Positions 1 to 7,540 of a stretch of DNA of 64,000 bases are shown one piece after another. Position numbers and translations under genes: made by a program. Origin of the DNA: Nocardioides sp. SYSU D00065. GTDB lineage: Bacteria; Actinomycetota; Actinomycetes; Propionibacteriales; Nocardioidaceae. Numbering within the stretch: position 1 is the stretch's first letter; every line of letters begins with the position of its first letter. Location: assembly GCF_017916425.1 (NCBI RefSeq), contig NZ_JAFMSX010000002.1, positions 180,413 through 244,412 on the forward strand, given 5' to 3'. Below the pieces are notes generated by a model. The model did no database searches and was not told where the DNA came from. It saw only the letters and a list, made by a program, of their open reading frames with translations.

Positions 1-1
1 C

Positions 2-580
2 GCGCGCGAGATCTGCCACGCCGCCCGCAACGCCGGCACCACGGTGACCCTCGACATGGAGGACCACACCACCACGGACTCCACGCTGGCCATCCTGCGC
101 GAGCTGCGCAAGGACTTCCCCGAGACCGGCGCGGTGCTCCAGGCGATGCTGCGCCGCACCGAGGCCGACTGCCGCGAGCTGGCCTACGAGGGCTCGCGCG
201 TCCGGCTGTGCAAGGGCGCCTACATGGAGCCGGACACCGTCGCCTTCCAGGACCGGATCGACATCGACAAGTCCTACGTCCGCTGCCTCAAGGTGCTGCT
301 GGGCGGGCAGGGCTACCCGATGATCGCCACCCACGACCCCCGGATGGTCACCATCGCCGCCTCGCTCGCCAGCCGCTTCGGCCGTCAGCCGGGGACCTAC
401 GAGTTCCAGATGCTCTACGGCATCCGGCCCGAGGAGCAGAAGCGCCTCGCCGCCGCCGGCGAGACGGTCCGCGTGTACATCCCCTACGGCACCGAGTGGT
501 ACGGCTACCTGATGCGCCGCCTCGCCGAGAAGCCGCAGAACCTCGGCTTCTTCGCGCGTTCGCTCGTGTCCAAGAAGTAG
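2..580 (+). CDS. Proline dehydrogenase, C-terminal part (5' end outside window)
   Basis: This flavoenzyme oxidises L-proline to pyrroline-5-carboxylate, the first step of proline breakdown. The reading frame is open from base 2, so the N-terminal part of the FAD barrel lies outside the window. What remains has family landmarks: a TLDMEDH strand near the beginning, RLCKGAYMEP in the middle, IATHDPRMV, a YEFQMLYGIR segment, and a C-terminal YIPYGTEWYGYLMRRLAEKP block where the conserved arginines of the substrate site sit. The stop at 580 is 9 bases before proC, which runs the reverse direction of the cycle (P5C to proline), so the two may be cotranscribed. Family assignment is secure; only the start is missing. 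Confidence 0.93.
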   Translation, partial: AREICHAARNAGTTVTLDMEDHTTTDSTLAILRELRKDFPETGAVLQAMLRRTEADCRELAYEGSRVRLCKGAYMEPDTVAFQDRIDIDKSYVRCLKVLLGGQGYPMIATHDPRMVTIAASLASRFGRQPGTYEFQMLYGIRPEEQKRLAAAGETVRVYIPYGTEWYGYLMRRLAEKPQNLGFFARSLVSKK

Positions 581-589
581 GTTGACGCC

Positions 590-1432
590 ATGAGCACCCC
601 GACGGTCGGACACGAGCAGCCGGCGGAGGCGATGAGCACGGCCATCATCGGCGCCGGGGTCATGGGGGAGACCCTCCTCTCCGGACTGGTGCGTGCCGGA
701 CGTCGGGTGGATCGGCTGATGGTCGGCGAGAAGCGCGCCGAGCGGGCCCGCGAGCTCGAGGAGCGCTACGGCGTAGCGGTCGTGTCCAACCGCGAGGCGG
801 CCGCCAAGGCCGACACGGTGGCGCTCGTGGTCAAGCCCCAGGACATGGGCGACGTGCTCGCGGAGATCGCGCCCGACCTTCGCTCGGGGCAGCTCCTCGT
901 CTCGCTCGCTGCAGGCATCACCACCGGCTACATCGAGTCGCGCGTGCCCGCGGGCGTCGCGGTCGTCCGCGTCATGCCCAACACGCCGGCCCTCGTCGAC
1001 GAGGGGATGGCCGCCATCTCGCCAGGCTCGCACTGCGACGAGGCACACCTGGCCGAGGTCGAGTCGCTGATGGCCTCCACCGGCCGGGTGCTGCGCATCC
1101 CGGAGAAGCAGATGGACGCGGTCACCGCCATCTCCGGGTCCGGACCGGCCTACATCTTCTTCGTCGTCGAGTCGATGATCGAGGCCGGCGTCCACCTCGG
1201 CCTGCCGCGCGCCACGGCCACCGACCTGGTGGTGCAGACCCTCGTCGGCTCCGCCGCGATGCTGCGCGAGACCGGCACGCACCCGGTGGTGCTGCGCGAG
1301 CAGGTGACCTCGCCCAGCGGGACGACCGCCTCGGCCCTGCGCGAGCTGGAGGTGCACCGCGTCCGCGCGGCCTTCCTGGCCGCGATGGAGGCCGCGCGCA
1401 ACCGGTCCCGCGAGCTGGCCGAGGGCAGCTGA
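590..1432 (+). CDS. proC: Pyrroline-5-carboxylate reductase
   Basis: It reduces P5C to L-proline with NAD(P)H, the last step of proline synthesis, in the cytosol. The Rossmann start AIIGAGVMGETLLSG lies about 17 residues in. The C-terminal dimer domain has the family signature AISGSGPAYIFFVVESMIEAGVHLGLP and the substrate-site segment EQVTSPSGTTASALREL. The length of 280 residues is normal. The start is ambiguous: ATG 590 lacks a clear ribosome site, while an in-frame ATG at 632 (giving MSTAIIGAG) has GGAGG only 2 bases away, which is too close. The longer form is given. It follows proline dehydrogenase by 9 bases. Confidence 0.93.
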   Translation: MSTPTVGHEQPAEAMSTAIIGAGVMGETLLSGLVRAGRRVDRLMVGEKRAERARELEERYGVAVVSNREAAAKADTVALVVKPQDMGDVLAEIAPDLRSGQLLVSLAAGITTGYIESRVPAGVAVVRVMPNTPALVDEGMAAISPGSHCDEAHLAEVESLMASTGRVLRIPEKQMDAVTAISGSGPAYIFFVVESMIEAGVHLGLPRATATDLVVQTLVGSAAMLRETGTHPVVLREQVTSPSGTTASALRELEVHRVRAAFLAAMEAARNRSRELAEGS

Positions 1433-1460
1433 GCGGACCGGGACGGGTAACGTCCGCGAC

Positions 1461-2642
1461 ATGGAGTGCGCGGGTCCCACGTCGGTCGTGTTCGATCCGA
1501 CGCTGACGCAGTACGACTTCGGGCCCACGCACCCGATGTCGCCGATCCGGGTCGACCTGACGATGCGGCTCGCCGAGGAGCTCGGGATCCTCGACCAGGT
1601 CAAGCGGGTCGATGCGCCGATCGCCACCGAGGAGCAGATCGCGACCGTCCACGAGCCGGGCCTGATCGCGGCCGTCATCGAGGCCGGCTCGACGCCCGGC
1701 TTCGAGGACGTCGCGCGCGGGCTGGGGACCGAGGACGACCCCGTCTTCAAGGACATGCACGTGGCCAGCGCCCACGTGGTGGGCGCCAGCCTGGAGGCCT
1801 TCCGGCAGGTGTGGAGCGGGGAGTCCCTGCACTCGGTCAACATCGCCGGTGGCCTCCACCATGCGATGCCCGAGCGTGCCAGCGGCTTCTGCATCTACAA
1901 CGACGTCGCCGTCGGCATCAAGCAGCTGCTGGCCGACGGCGCGCAGCGGGTGGCGTACGTCGACATCGACGTCCACCACGGCGACGGGGTCGAGAAGGTC
2001 TTCTGGGACGACCCGCGGGTCCTGACGATCTCCTTGCACGAGACCGGCCAGGTGCTCTTCCCTGGGACCGGCTTCCCGGGCGACACCGGGGGTGCGGGCG
2101 CCGAGGGCGCGGCGGTCAACGTCGCCCTGCCCCCGGGGACGTCCGACGCCGGGTGGCTGCGCGCCTTCCACGCGGTCGTGCCGCCCCTGCTGCGCGCGTT
2201 CGACCCCGAGGTGCTCGTCACCCAGCACGGCTGCGACTCCCACATGGACGACCCGCTGGCTCACATGATGCTCAGCGTCGACGGACAGCGCGCGGCGTAC
2301 CTCGCCCTGCACGAGCTCGCGCACGAGGTCGCCGGCGGCCGCTGGGTGGTCACCGGGGGCGGGGGCTACTCGGTCGTCGACGTCGTCCCCCGGGCGTGGT
2401 CGCACCTGCTGGCGATCGCTGCCGGCCGGCCGCTCGACCCCGCCGTCGAGACGCCCCCGCGCTGGCGCGCCCACGTCGAGGAGGTGCTGGGTGCGACCGC
2501 CCCGCACCGGATGACCGACGGGCGCACCCCGGCCTACCGCGACTGGTCCTCCGGCTACGACCCCGATGCCGGGCTGGACCGAGCCATCAACGCCACCCGG
2601 ACCGCCGTCTTCCCGCTGCACGGCCTCGACCCGCTGCCCTGA
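1461..2642 (+). CDS. acuC: AcuC-type histone deacetylase family protein
   Basis: Zinc-dependent amidohydrolase of the class I/II deacetylase fold. In the AcuC branch the known role is removal of acetyl groups from lysines, notably on acetyl-CoA synthetase, so the target here may be a metabolic enzyme. Visible motifs are HPMSPIR near residue 25, GGLHHAMPERASGFCIYNDVAVGI (paired active-site histidines and aspartate), YVDIDVHHGDGV (Zn ligands D and H), LHETG..LFPGTG, QHGCDSHMDDPLAH and the late GGGGYSV. The length of 393 residues fits the family. A TAACGT hexamer at 1448-1453 is 7 bases before ATG 1461, so its own leaderless transcript is possible. Confidence 0.9.
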   Translation: MECAGPTSVVFDPTLTQYDFGPTHPMSPIRVDLTMRLAEELGILDQVKRVDAPIATEEQIATVHEPGLIAAVIEAGSTPGFEDVARGLGTEDDPVFKDMHVASAHVVGASLEAFRQVWSGESLHSVNIAGGLHHAMPERASGFCIYNDVAVGIKQLLADGAQRVAYVDIDVHHGDGVEKVFWDDPRVLTISLHETGQVLFPGTGFPGDTGGAGAEGAAVNVALPPGTSDAGWLRAFHAVVPPLLRAFDPEVLVTQHGCDSHMDDPLAHMMLSVDGQRAAYLALHELAHEVAGGRWVVTGGGGYSVVDVVPRAWSHLLAIAAGRPLDPAVETPPRWRAHVEEVLGATAPHRMTDGRTPAYRDWSSGYDPDAGLDRAINATRTAVFPLHGLDPLP

Positions 2643-2732
2643 TCGACGTGCCCGCGGTGGAGAAGCAACCCGACACGCCGCCGTCCCACAAGTTTCTCTG
2701 GCATTCCTCTTCCCCACCCGTCACGCGAGCCC

Positions 2733-2738
2733 TATTCT
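2733..2738 (+). promoter_or_regulatory. Candidate -10 box before the small HTH gene
   Basis: TATTCT fits the TANNNT form of actinobacterial -10 boxes and lies in the 170-base gap before the HTH gene. No convincing -35 is present. This is inference only. Confidence 0.3.
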
Positions 2739-2812
2739 CACCGAGAGCGGCACGCCTGTGACGCCGGCGCGGATGCCGGCGCCGTCGCCGCGCAGAAGGA
2801 TCGGTGCACACC

Positions 2813-3019
2813 ATGGCTGAGAACACCCCTGGCGACATGTCCGAGGCGCAGTTCCTGACCATTGCCGAGGTCGCGGCGAAGATGCGCGTCTCGAAGATGA
2901 CGGTCTACCGGCTCGTGCACGGCGGCGAGCTGCCCGCCGTACGCGTCGGCCGCTCCTTCCGGGTCACCGAGGACGACGTCAACGAGTACCTGCGCAAGAG
3001 CTTCTACAACGCGGGCTGA
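2813..3019 (+). CDS. Small excisionase-type helix-turn-helix DNA-binding protein
   Basis: A 68-residue protein made almost entirely of one MerR/excisionase-like winged [23 protein letters not shown] (two helices of the HTH), then [18 protein letters not shown] (wing) and a short C-terminal helix ending [11 protein letters not shown]. Proteins of this type bind DNA as small transcription factors or architectural proteins. In actinobacteria this gene sits between proC and the bS22 gene, as here. An AGAAGGA ribosome site at 2794-2800 is 12 bases from ATG 2813 but only 3 bases from an in-frame GTG at 2804, so three extra residues (MHT) are possible. The DNA target is unknown. Confidence 0.85.
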   Translation: MAENTPGDMSEAQFLTIAEVAAKMRVSKMTVYRLVHGGELPAVRVGRSFRVTEDDVNEYLRKSFYNAG

Positions 3020-3126
3020 GCCCCCGGATCCGCGGGTCCGACGCGATTCCTCGCTCTCCGCACCCGGCAAGTAGGGTGTGCGGGTCCGGCCGACGAGCGT
3101 CGGCCGAAAGGAAGGGTCTGATCCAC

Positions 3127-3228
3127 GTGGGTTCTGTCATCAAGAAGCGGCGCAAGCGCATGGCCAAGAAGAAGCACCGCAAGCTGCTGAAGAAGACGCG
3201 CGTCCAGCGCCGCAAGCTCGGGAAGTAG
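3127..3228 (+). CDS. Small ribosomal protein bS22-like (33 residues)
   Basis: GTG at 3127 opens a 33-codon frame encoding an extremely basic peptide that begins [17 protein letters not shown] and ends QRRKLGK, about half lysine and arginine. It matches the small actinobacterial protein seen as bS22 in mycobacterial 30S subunits, also annotated as an AURKAIP1/COX24-domain protein. It is too short for usual gene-finder cut-offs. Support comes from the strong AAGGAAGG ribosome site at 3108-3115, 11 bases upstream, and from its conserved position between the HTH gene and the epimerase. The next gene starts 13 bases after its stop. Confidence 0.9.
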   Translation: MGSVIKKRRKRMAKKKHRKLLKKTRVQRRKLGK

Positions 3229-3241
3229 CACCCCCTCGACC

Positions 3242-4219
3242 ATGGGACGGGTCGTGCTGGTCACCGGGGTCTCCCGGGACACAGGGCGACGATTCGCGCG
3301 CGCCGCGGCCGCCGACCCGTCCGTCGAGCGAGTCATCGGGGTGGACGTCGTCCCGCCGAGGGGCGACCTCGGTGAGGTGTCGTTCGTCCGCGCCGACATC
3401 CGCAACCCGGTCATCGCCAAGGTCCTGGCCAAGGAGGACGTCGACACCGTCGTCCACATGAGCGTGATCGCCACGCCCGGCTCGGCCGGCGGTCGCGGCA
3501 TGATGAAGGAGCTCAACGTCATCGGCTCCATGCAGCTGCTCGCTGCGTGCCAGAAGTCGGCGACGATCGAGCGCCTGGTCGTGAAGTCGACGACCACCGT
3601 CTACGGCTCCAGCCCGCGCGACCCCGCGATGTTCACCGAGGACATGGGTCCCAAGCGCCTGCCCTCGTCGGGCTACGCCAAGGACGTCTACGAGATCGAG
3701 GGCTACGTGCGTGGCTTCGCACGCCGACGCTCCGACGTCGCCGTGACGATGATCCGCGCCGCCAACGTCATCGGCCCCCACGTCTCGAGCCCGCTGACCA
3801 ACTACTTCCGGCTCCCGGTGATCCCGCGGGTGCTCGGCTACGACCCCCGCCTGCAGTTCCTGCACGTCGACGACCTGCTCCGGGTGCTGCACCACGCGGT
3901 CGTCACGGGCACGCCGGGCACCTTCAACGTGGCCGGTGACGGGCTGCTGACCCTGAGCCAGGCCGTACGCCGCCTCGGCCGGCCGTCGGTCGCGATGCCC
4001 CGCTTCGCGGTCGGCCGGCTCGGCGCCACCATGCGCCAGGCCCGCCTCTCGGACTTCTCGCCCGAGCAGCTGGGGTTCTTGACCTACGGTCGAGGGGTGG
4101 ACACCACCCGCATGCGCACCGAGCTCGGCTTCGAGCCGACGTACTCCACCGCGGAGGCGTTCGCCGACTTCTGCCGCGAGGTGACCGGCGCACCGCTCGA
4201 CGGAGCCGGTCGTGGCTGA
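3242..4219 (+). CDS. NAD-dependent epimerase/dehydratase family (extended SDR) protein
   Basis: Extended short-chain dehydrogenase fold, 325 residues, probably a sugar-nucleotide epimerase or related oxidoreductase; the substrate cannot be read from sequence. The N-terminal nucleotide site is VLVTGVSRDTGRRFA, a variant of the TGxxGxxG loop, followed by ADIRNP (adenine pocket). STTTVYGSS supplies the catalytic Ser/Thr region. The tyrosine segment reads SSGYAKDVYEIEGYV: no tyrosine there has a lysine four residues later, so the classical YxxxK pair is not visible. It corresponds to the gene called galE2 in mycobacteria by position. Its last 8 bases overlap the acyltransferase gene. Confidence 0.82.
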   Translation: MGRVVLVTGVSRDTGRRFARAAAADPSVERVIGVDVVPPRGDLGEVSFVRADIRNPVIAKVLAKEDVDTVVHMSVIATPGSAGGRGMMKELNVIGSMQLLAACQKSATIERLVVKSTTTVYGSSPRDPAMFTEDMGPKRLPSSGYAKDVYEIEGYVRGFARRRSDVAVTMIRAANVIGPHVSSPLTNYFRLPVIPRVLGYDPRLQFLHVDDLLRVLHHAVVTGTPGTFNVAGDGLLTLSQAVRRLGRPSVAMPRFAVGRLGATMRQARLSDFSPEQLGFLTYGRGVDTTRMRTELGFEPTYSTAEAFADFCREVTGAPLDGAGRG

Positions 4220-5273
4220 GGAGGCCAGCGAGGACGCGGTGGTCATCCCGATCGCCAGCGGCGCCCGCTCCGGACGCGGGTCCCGCGGCGCCCGGCACAC
4301 CACCGACCCCAAGAGCGAGCGCGAGACCGAGCCCGAGGCCACCGCCGAGCCTCCCACCGCCGCTGAGCCTCCCACCGCCGGGATCCCCGCCGCCGAGTGG
4401 CTCACTGCCGTCCAGGACGCCGCCGGCGAGGTCTTCGGCGACGACTGGGAGCGACGCCTGGCCGAGCTGCTGGCGTTCCTGCGACGCCGGCTCGAGGGCG
4501 ACTACGAGATCGACGACTACGGCTTCGACCGCGAGTTGACCGAGCGCTTCTTCATGGCGGCGCTGCGCCCGATCGCGGAGAAGTGGTTCCGCCTCGAGGT
4601 GCGCGGGCTTGAGAACATCCCGGCCGAGGGCGGGGCGCTGGTGGTCTCCAACCACTCCGGCACCGTGCCGGTCGACGGCCTGATGACGATGCTGGCCGTC
4701 CACGACCACACCGGTCGCTTCCTGCGCCCGCTCGGCGCCGACCTGGTGTTCAAGCTGCCGGTCGTCAGCTCGCTGGCGCGCAAGAGCGGCGCCACGCTGG
4801 CCTGCACCGAGGACGCGGAGCGCATGCTCTCGGGCGGTGACCTCGTCGGCGTGTGGCCCGAGGGCTTCAAGGGCATCGGCAAGCCGTTCAGCGAGCGCTA
4901 CAAGCTGCAGCGCTTCGGCCGCGGCGGCTTCGTGTCGGCGGCCCTGCGCACCGGCGTACCGATCATCCCGCTCTCGGTGGTCGGCGCCGAGGAGATCTAC
5001 CCGCTCGTGGGCAACGTGCCGTCGCTGGCGCGGCTGCTCGGGGTCCCCTACATCCCCATCACGCCGTTCTTCCCGTGGCTCGGCCCGCTCGGCCTGGTGC
5101 CGCTGCCGTCGAAGTGGATCCTCGAGTTCGGCGAGCCGATCCGCACCGACGCCTACGCGGCCGCCGAGGCCGACGACCCGATGCTCGTCTTCAACGTCAC
5201 CGACCAGGTGCGCGAGACCATCCAGCACACGCTGTTCGACCTGCTGCGCGACCGCGGCGGGGTCTTCGGCTAG
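4212..5273 (+). CDS. 1-acylglycerol-3-phosphate acyltransferase-like protein
   Basis: Membrane-associated acyltransferase of the PlsC-like superfamily, expected to transfer an acyl chain to a lysophospholipid or similar acceptor. The catalytic region reads VVSNHSGTVPVDG: histidine and aspartate are separated by six residues rather than the usual four (HX4D). Later motifs are LGADLVFKLPVV, GVWPEGFKGIGKPF (the PEG phosphate-binding motif) and VPIIPLSVVGAEEIYP. The first ~65 residues are polar and low in complexity, with EPPTA twice, and are absent from typical PlsC proteins. The GTG start overlaps the epimerase stop by 8 bases, implying translational coupling. Substrate unknown. Confidence 0.82.
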   Translation: MAEEASEDAVVIPIASGARSGRGSRGARHTTDPKSERETEPEATAEPPTAAEPPTAGIPAAEWLTAVQDAAGEVFGDDWERRLAELLAFLRRRLEGDYEIDDYGFDRELTERFFMAALRPIAEKWFRLEVRGLENIPAEGGALVVSNHSGTVPVDGLMTMLAVHDHTGRFLRPLGADLVFKLPVVSSLARKSGATLACTEDAERMLSGGDLVGVWPEGFKGIGKPFSERYKLQRFGRGGFVSAALRTGVPIIPLSVVGAEEIYPLVGNVPSLARLLGVPYIPITPFFPWLGPLGLVPLPSKWILEFGEPIRTDAYAAAEADDPMLVFNVTDQVRETIQHTLFDLLRDRGGVFG

Positions 5274-5286
5274 CCGCCCGGCCGGC

Positions 5287-6579
5287 TCAGCGGTCGCGGC
5301 CCGGCAGCAGGCCGCCGGTCACGTTGCCGAGCGTGCCGCCGGTGAGCCCGTCGACGGTGCCGGTCACCTCGCCGATCAGGCCGCTGGTGGCGTCGTCCAG
5401 TCCGCTGGTCAGGCCACCCAGGGCCCCGCCGGTGAGGCCGTCCACGCCGTCGACCAGGTTGCTCGTGGTGTCGGTGAGCCCGTCGGTGAGGTCCCCGGTG
5501 AGGTCGGTGACGTCCTCGAGGGGCGTGACCGGGGTCGTGGGCGGCGACGTCGGGTTCGGCTTCGTCGGAGTGATCGGGCTGGGGGTGGTCGGCGACAGCG
5601 GCGTCGTCGGGTCTTGCGGCGGAGCCAGCGGCGTGCTCGGCCTCGCCGGCAGCACCTCCGGGGCCTGCAGCTCCTCGGGAACGGTGATGCCCTCGAGGTC
5701 CTGTGCCGAGACCGGAGCGGTCTCGAGGGTCAGCTCGTCGGGGTCGAGGCCGGCGAGCAGGTCGGGCGGGGAGCTGGTGAGCAGGAACTCGGGCGTGCTG
5801 GTGATGCCGCCGGTGCATGCCGCGCAGGCGGTGCTGACCTCGATGTCGAGGTCCGAGAGCGTCTGGCCCGCCGCCAGCAGCTCGTCGCGGGCGCTGGTCG
5901 GCAGCTCGGGCTCGAGCGCCTCGAGGCGCTCGAGGCTGGTGGCGGTGAACAGCCGCGCAGCCGCGACATCGGTCTCGGCGCCGCCGGCGTCGTAGGCGAC
6001 GAGCAGGCTGCGCACGCCGTCGCCCGACTGCTCGGTGAAGGTGTCGAGGGTCTGCGGGATGAGCTGCTCGGTGCCGCCGTCGCCGCCGGCCAGCTCCTCG
6101 AGCTCGGCCAGGCGGGTCTCGGCCTGGGCCAGGAGCGTACGGCCGCGAGCGGCCTCGTCGTCGGCCAGCCGCACCTGCGCGGACTCGATGCCCCGCTTGA
6201 CGCCGTACAGCGACTCGCCCGGCAGTGCCGACTGCGCGGCCACGGCCATGGTGGCAGCGGCGCCGACGAGGGCGGCGCCGCCCAGCACGGCGGCCAGGCG
6301 ACGGTCGGGCGTGCGCGTCGACGCCGGCATCGCGAGGCGCGCGGGGGTGGCGGGCTGGGGGACCAGCGCGGTGTCGGCCTCGGCCATCAGGCGCTCGCGC
6401 AGGGAGCTCACGAACTCCGGCCGCGGCGAGAGCTCCGGCAGCGACCGCAGGTCGGCGACGACGTCGAGGAGCGCGGCGAACTGCGCCGAGTCACGCTCGG
6501 ACAGCGGCGTGCCCGGACGCCGGGAGAGAAGCGCCTCGAACTCGTCGGCACGGCGTCGCGCCGAGAACGGGGGTGTCAT
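5287..6579 (-). CDS. DUF5667 membrane protein, likely anti-sigma partner
   Basis: A 430-residue protein immediately downstream of the ECF sigma gene. The cytosolic N-terminus (residues 1-90) has helices including SPRPEFVSSLRERLMAEA, a pattern often seen next to actinobacterial sigma factors. One membrane helix spans about 95-115. It is followed by the DUF5667 hallmark SALPGESLYGVKRGIE and a helical external domain. From about residue 300 the protein is Pro/Thr-rich (repeated TPTSP-type units). The last ~80 residues are Gly-rich heptad-like repeats around GLTGG. The topology (cytosolic helical head, one TM, external domain) suits an anti-sigma factor. That role is inferred from the neighbour and layout, not from a recognised ZAS zinc motif, which is absent. 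Confidence 0.75.
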   Translation of the reverse strand: MTPPFSARRRADEFEALLSRRPGTPLSERDSAQFAALLDVVADLRSLPELSPRPEFVSSLRERLMAEADTALVPQPATPARLAMPASTRTPDRRLAAVLGGAALVGAAATMAVAAQSALPGESLYGVKRGIESAQVRLADDEAARGRTLLAQAETRLAELEELAGGDGGTEQLIPQTLDTFTEQSGDGVRSLLVAYDAGGAETDVAAARLFTATSLERLEALEPELPTSARDELLAAGQTLSDLDIEVSTACAACTGGITSTPEFLLTSSPPDLLAGLDPDELTLETAPVSAQDLEGITVPEELQAPEVLPARPSTPLAPPQDPTTPLSPTTPSPITPTKPNPTSPPTTPVTPLEDVTDLTGDLTDGLTDTTSNLVDGVDGLTGGALGGLTSGLDDATSGLIGEVTGTVDGLTGGTLGNVTGGLLPGRDR

Positions 6580-6658
6580 GGAACGGGTCCTGTCTCACTG
6601 CGGGTGGGTCCTCCCACACAGGCGAACGACGGACCCGACGAGCGGGTTACGGGTCGGC

Positions 6659-7453
6659 TCATGCGTCCCTCAACCCCTCCGGCAGCAGCTTGGCGAGGTT
6701 GCGTACCCCGCGCAGCTGGAGCTGCTTCACGGCGCCGTCCGAGCGCCGCAGTGCGAGCGCCGTCTCGGCGATCGACAGACCCTGGAGGAACCGCATGATG
6801 AGGCACTCGCGCTGCTCGGCGGGCAGCCGGGTCAGCGCCTCGAGCAGCGCCTCGTTGGTGAGGCCGGCCAGCACGACGTCCTCCGGACCCTCGGTGGTGT
6901 CGTCGTGCGGCGTCATGTCCTCGGTGGTCATCTCCAGACGGGTCCGACCCGCCTTGAAGTGGTCGGTGGTGAGGTTGCGCGCGATCGTCATCAGCCAGGC
7001 GCCGAAGTCCTTGCCCTGCCACCGGAAGTTGTTCATGCTGCGCAGCGCCCGGAAGAACGTCTCCGAGGTGAGGTCCTCTGCGAGTGCCTGCGAGCGGGTG
7101 CGGTAGTAGAGGAAGCGGTAGACCGAGGCCTGGTAGTGGTCGTAGAGGAGGCCGAAGGCCTCCTTGTCGCCGGTGCGGGCGAGCTCGACCAGGGCGATCA
7201 GCCGTCCGCGCTCGCCCTCGTCGAGCTCGGACGACGTCGCCCGGTCCTCGTCCCCGACCGGGCTGGATCCGGACGCCCCGGTGGGGCCGTGGCCGCCCGA
7301 CAGCGACGGGGAGCCGGACACGGTGGCCTCGGCGAGGAGGAGGTGGCCGGCGAGCCGGCCGGCCGGCCGCGGCGCGAGAGCGGCCCACACGGCGCGCCGC
7401 AGCGCCGCCATGCCTTCGGCGAAGGCAGGCTCGTGGTCTCGCGGTGCCCGCAT
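6659..7453 (-). CDS. ECF sigma factor of the BldN type
   Basis: RNA polymerase sigma factor with region 2 from about residue 85 (GDKEAFGLLYDHYQASVYRF, then AEDLTSETFFRALR) and region 4 from about 200 (LPAEQRECLIMRFLQGLSIAE, then KQLQLRGVRNLAKLLPEG). Segments such as DFGAWLMTIARNL and DHFKAGRTRLE closely resemble Streptomyces BldN as I remember it. Like BldN, which is made as a pro-sigma, it carries an ~83-residue N-terminal extension with a short helical start (MAALRRAVWAALAPRP) and a Gly/Ser-rich linker. ATG 7453 has a GGGAGGGGAG ribosome site 6 bases away, supporting the long form. The DUF5667 gene follows 79 bases downstream. Confidence 0.85.
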   Translation of the reverse strand: MRAPRDHEPAFAEGMAALRRAVWAALAPRPAGRLAGHLLLAEATVSGSPSLSGGHGPTGASGSSPVGDEDRATSSELDEGERGRLIALVELARTGDKEAFGLLYDHYQASVYRFLYYRTRSQALAEDLTSETFFRALRSMNNFRWQGKDFGAWLMTIARNLTTDHFKAGRTRLEMTTEDMTPHDDTTEGPEDVVLAGLTNEALLEALTRLPAEQRECLIMRFLQGLSIAETALALRRSDGAVKQLQLRGVRNLAKLLPEGLRDA

Positions 7454-7495
7454 GCTGTGCTCCCCTCCCGGTCCCTCCCGGTAGCAGCCGTGCTC

Positions 7496-7524
7496 ACGAT
7501 AAGTGGCGCCGGTCGTCCTGTGAA
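7496..7524 (-). promoter_or_regulatory. Predicted promoter of the BldN-type sigma gene
   Basis: On the minus strand TTCACA (7519-7524), a 17-base spacer and TATCGT (7496-7501) form a well-spaced sigma-70-like promoter. It would leave a leader of about 35 bases containing the GGGAGGGGAG ribosome site before ATG 7453. Confidence 0.5.
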
Positions 7525-7540
7525 CCGGACGTCACTCGTC

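Noticed and set aside
1122..2717. Minus-strand open frame of 531 codons opposite acuC
   Set aside because: Shadow of the deacetylase gene; low-complexity Arg/Gly composition and no motif.
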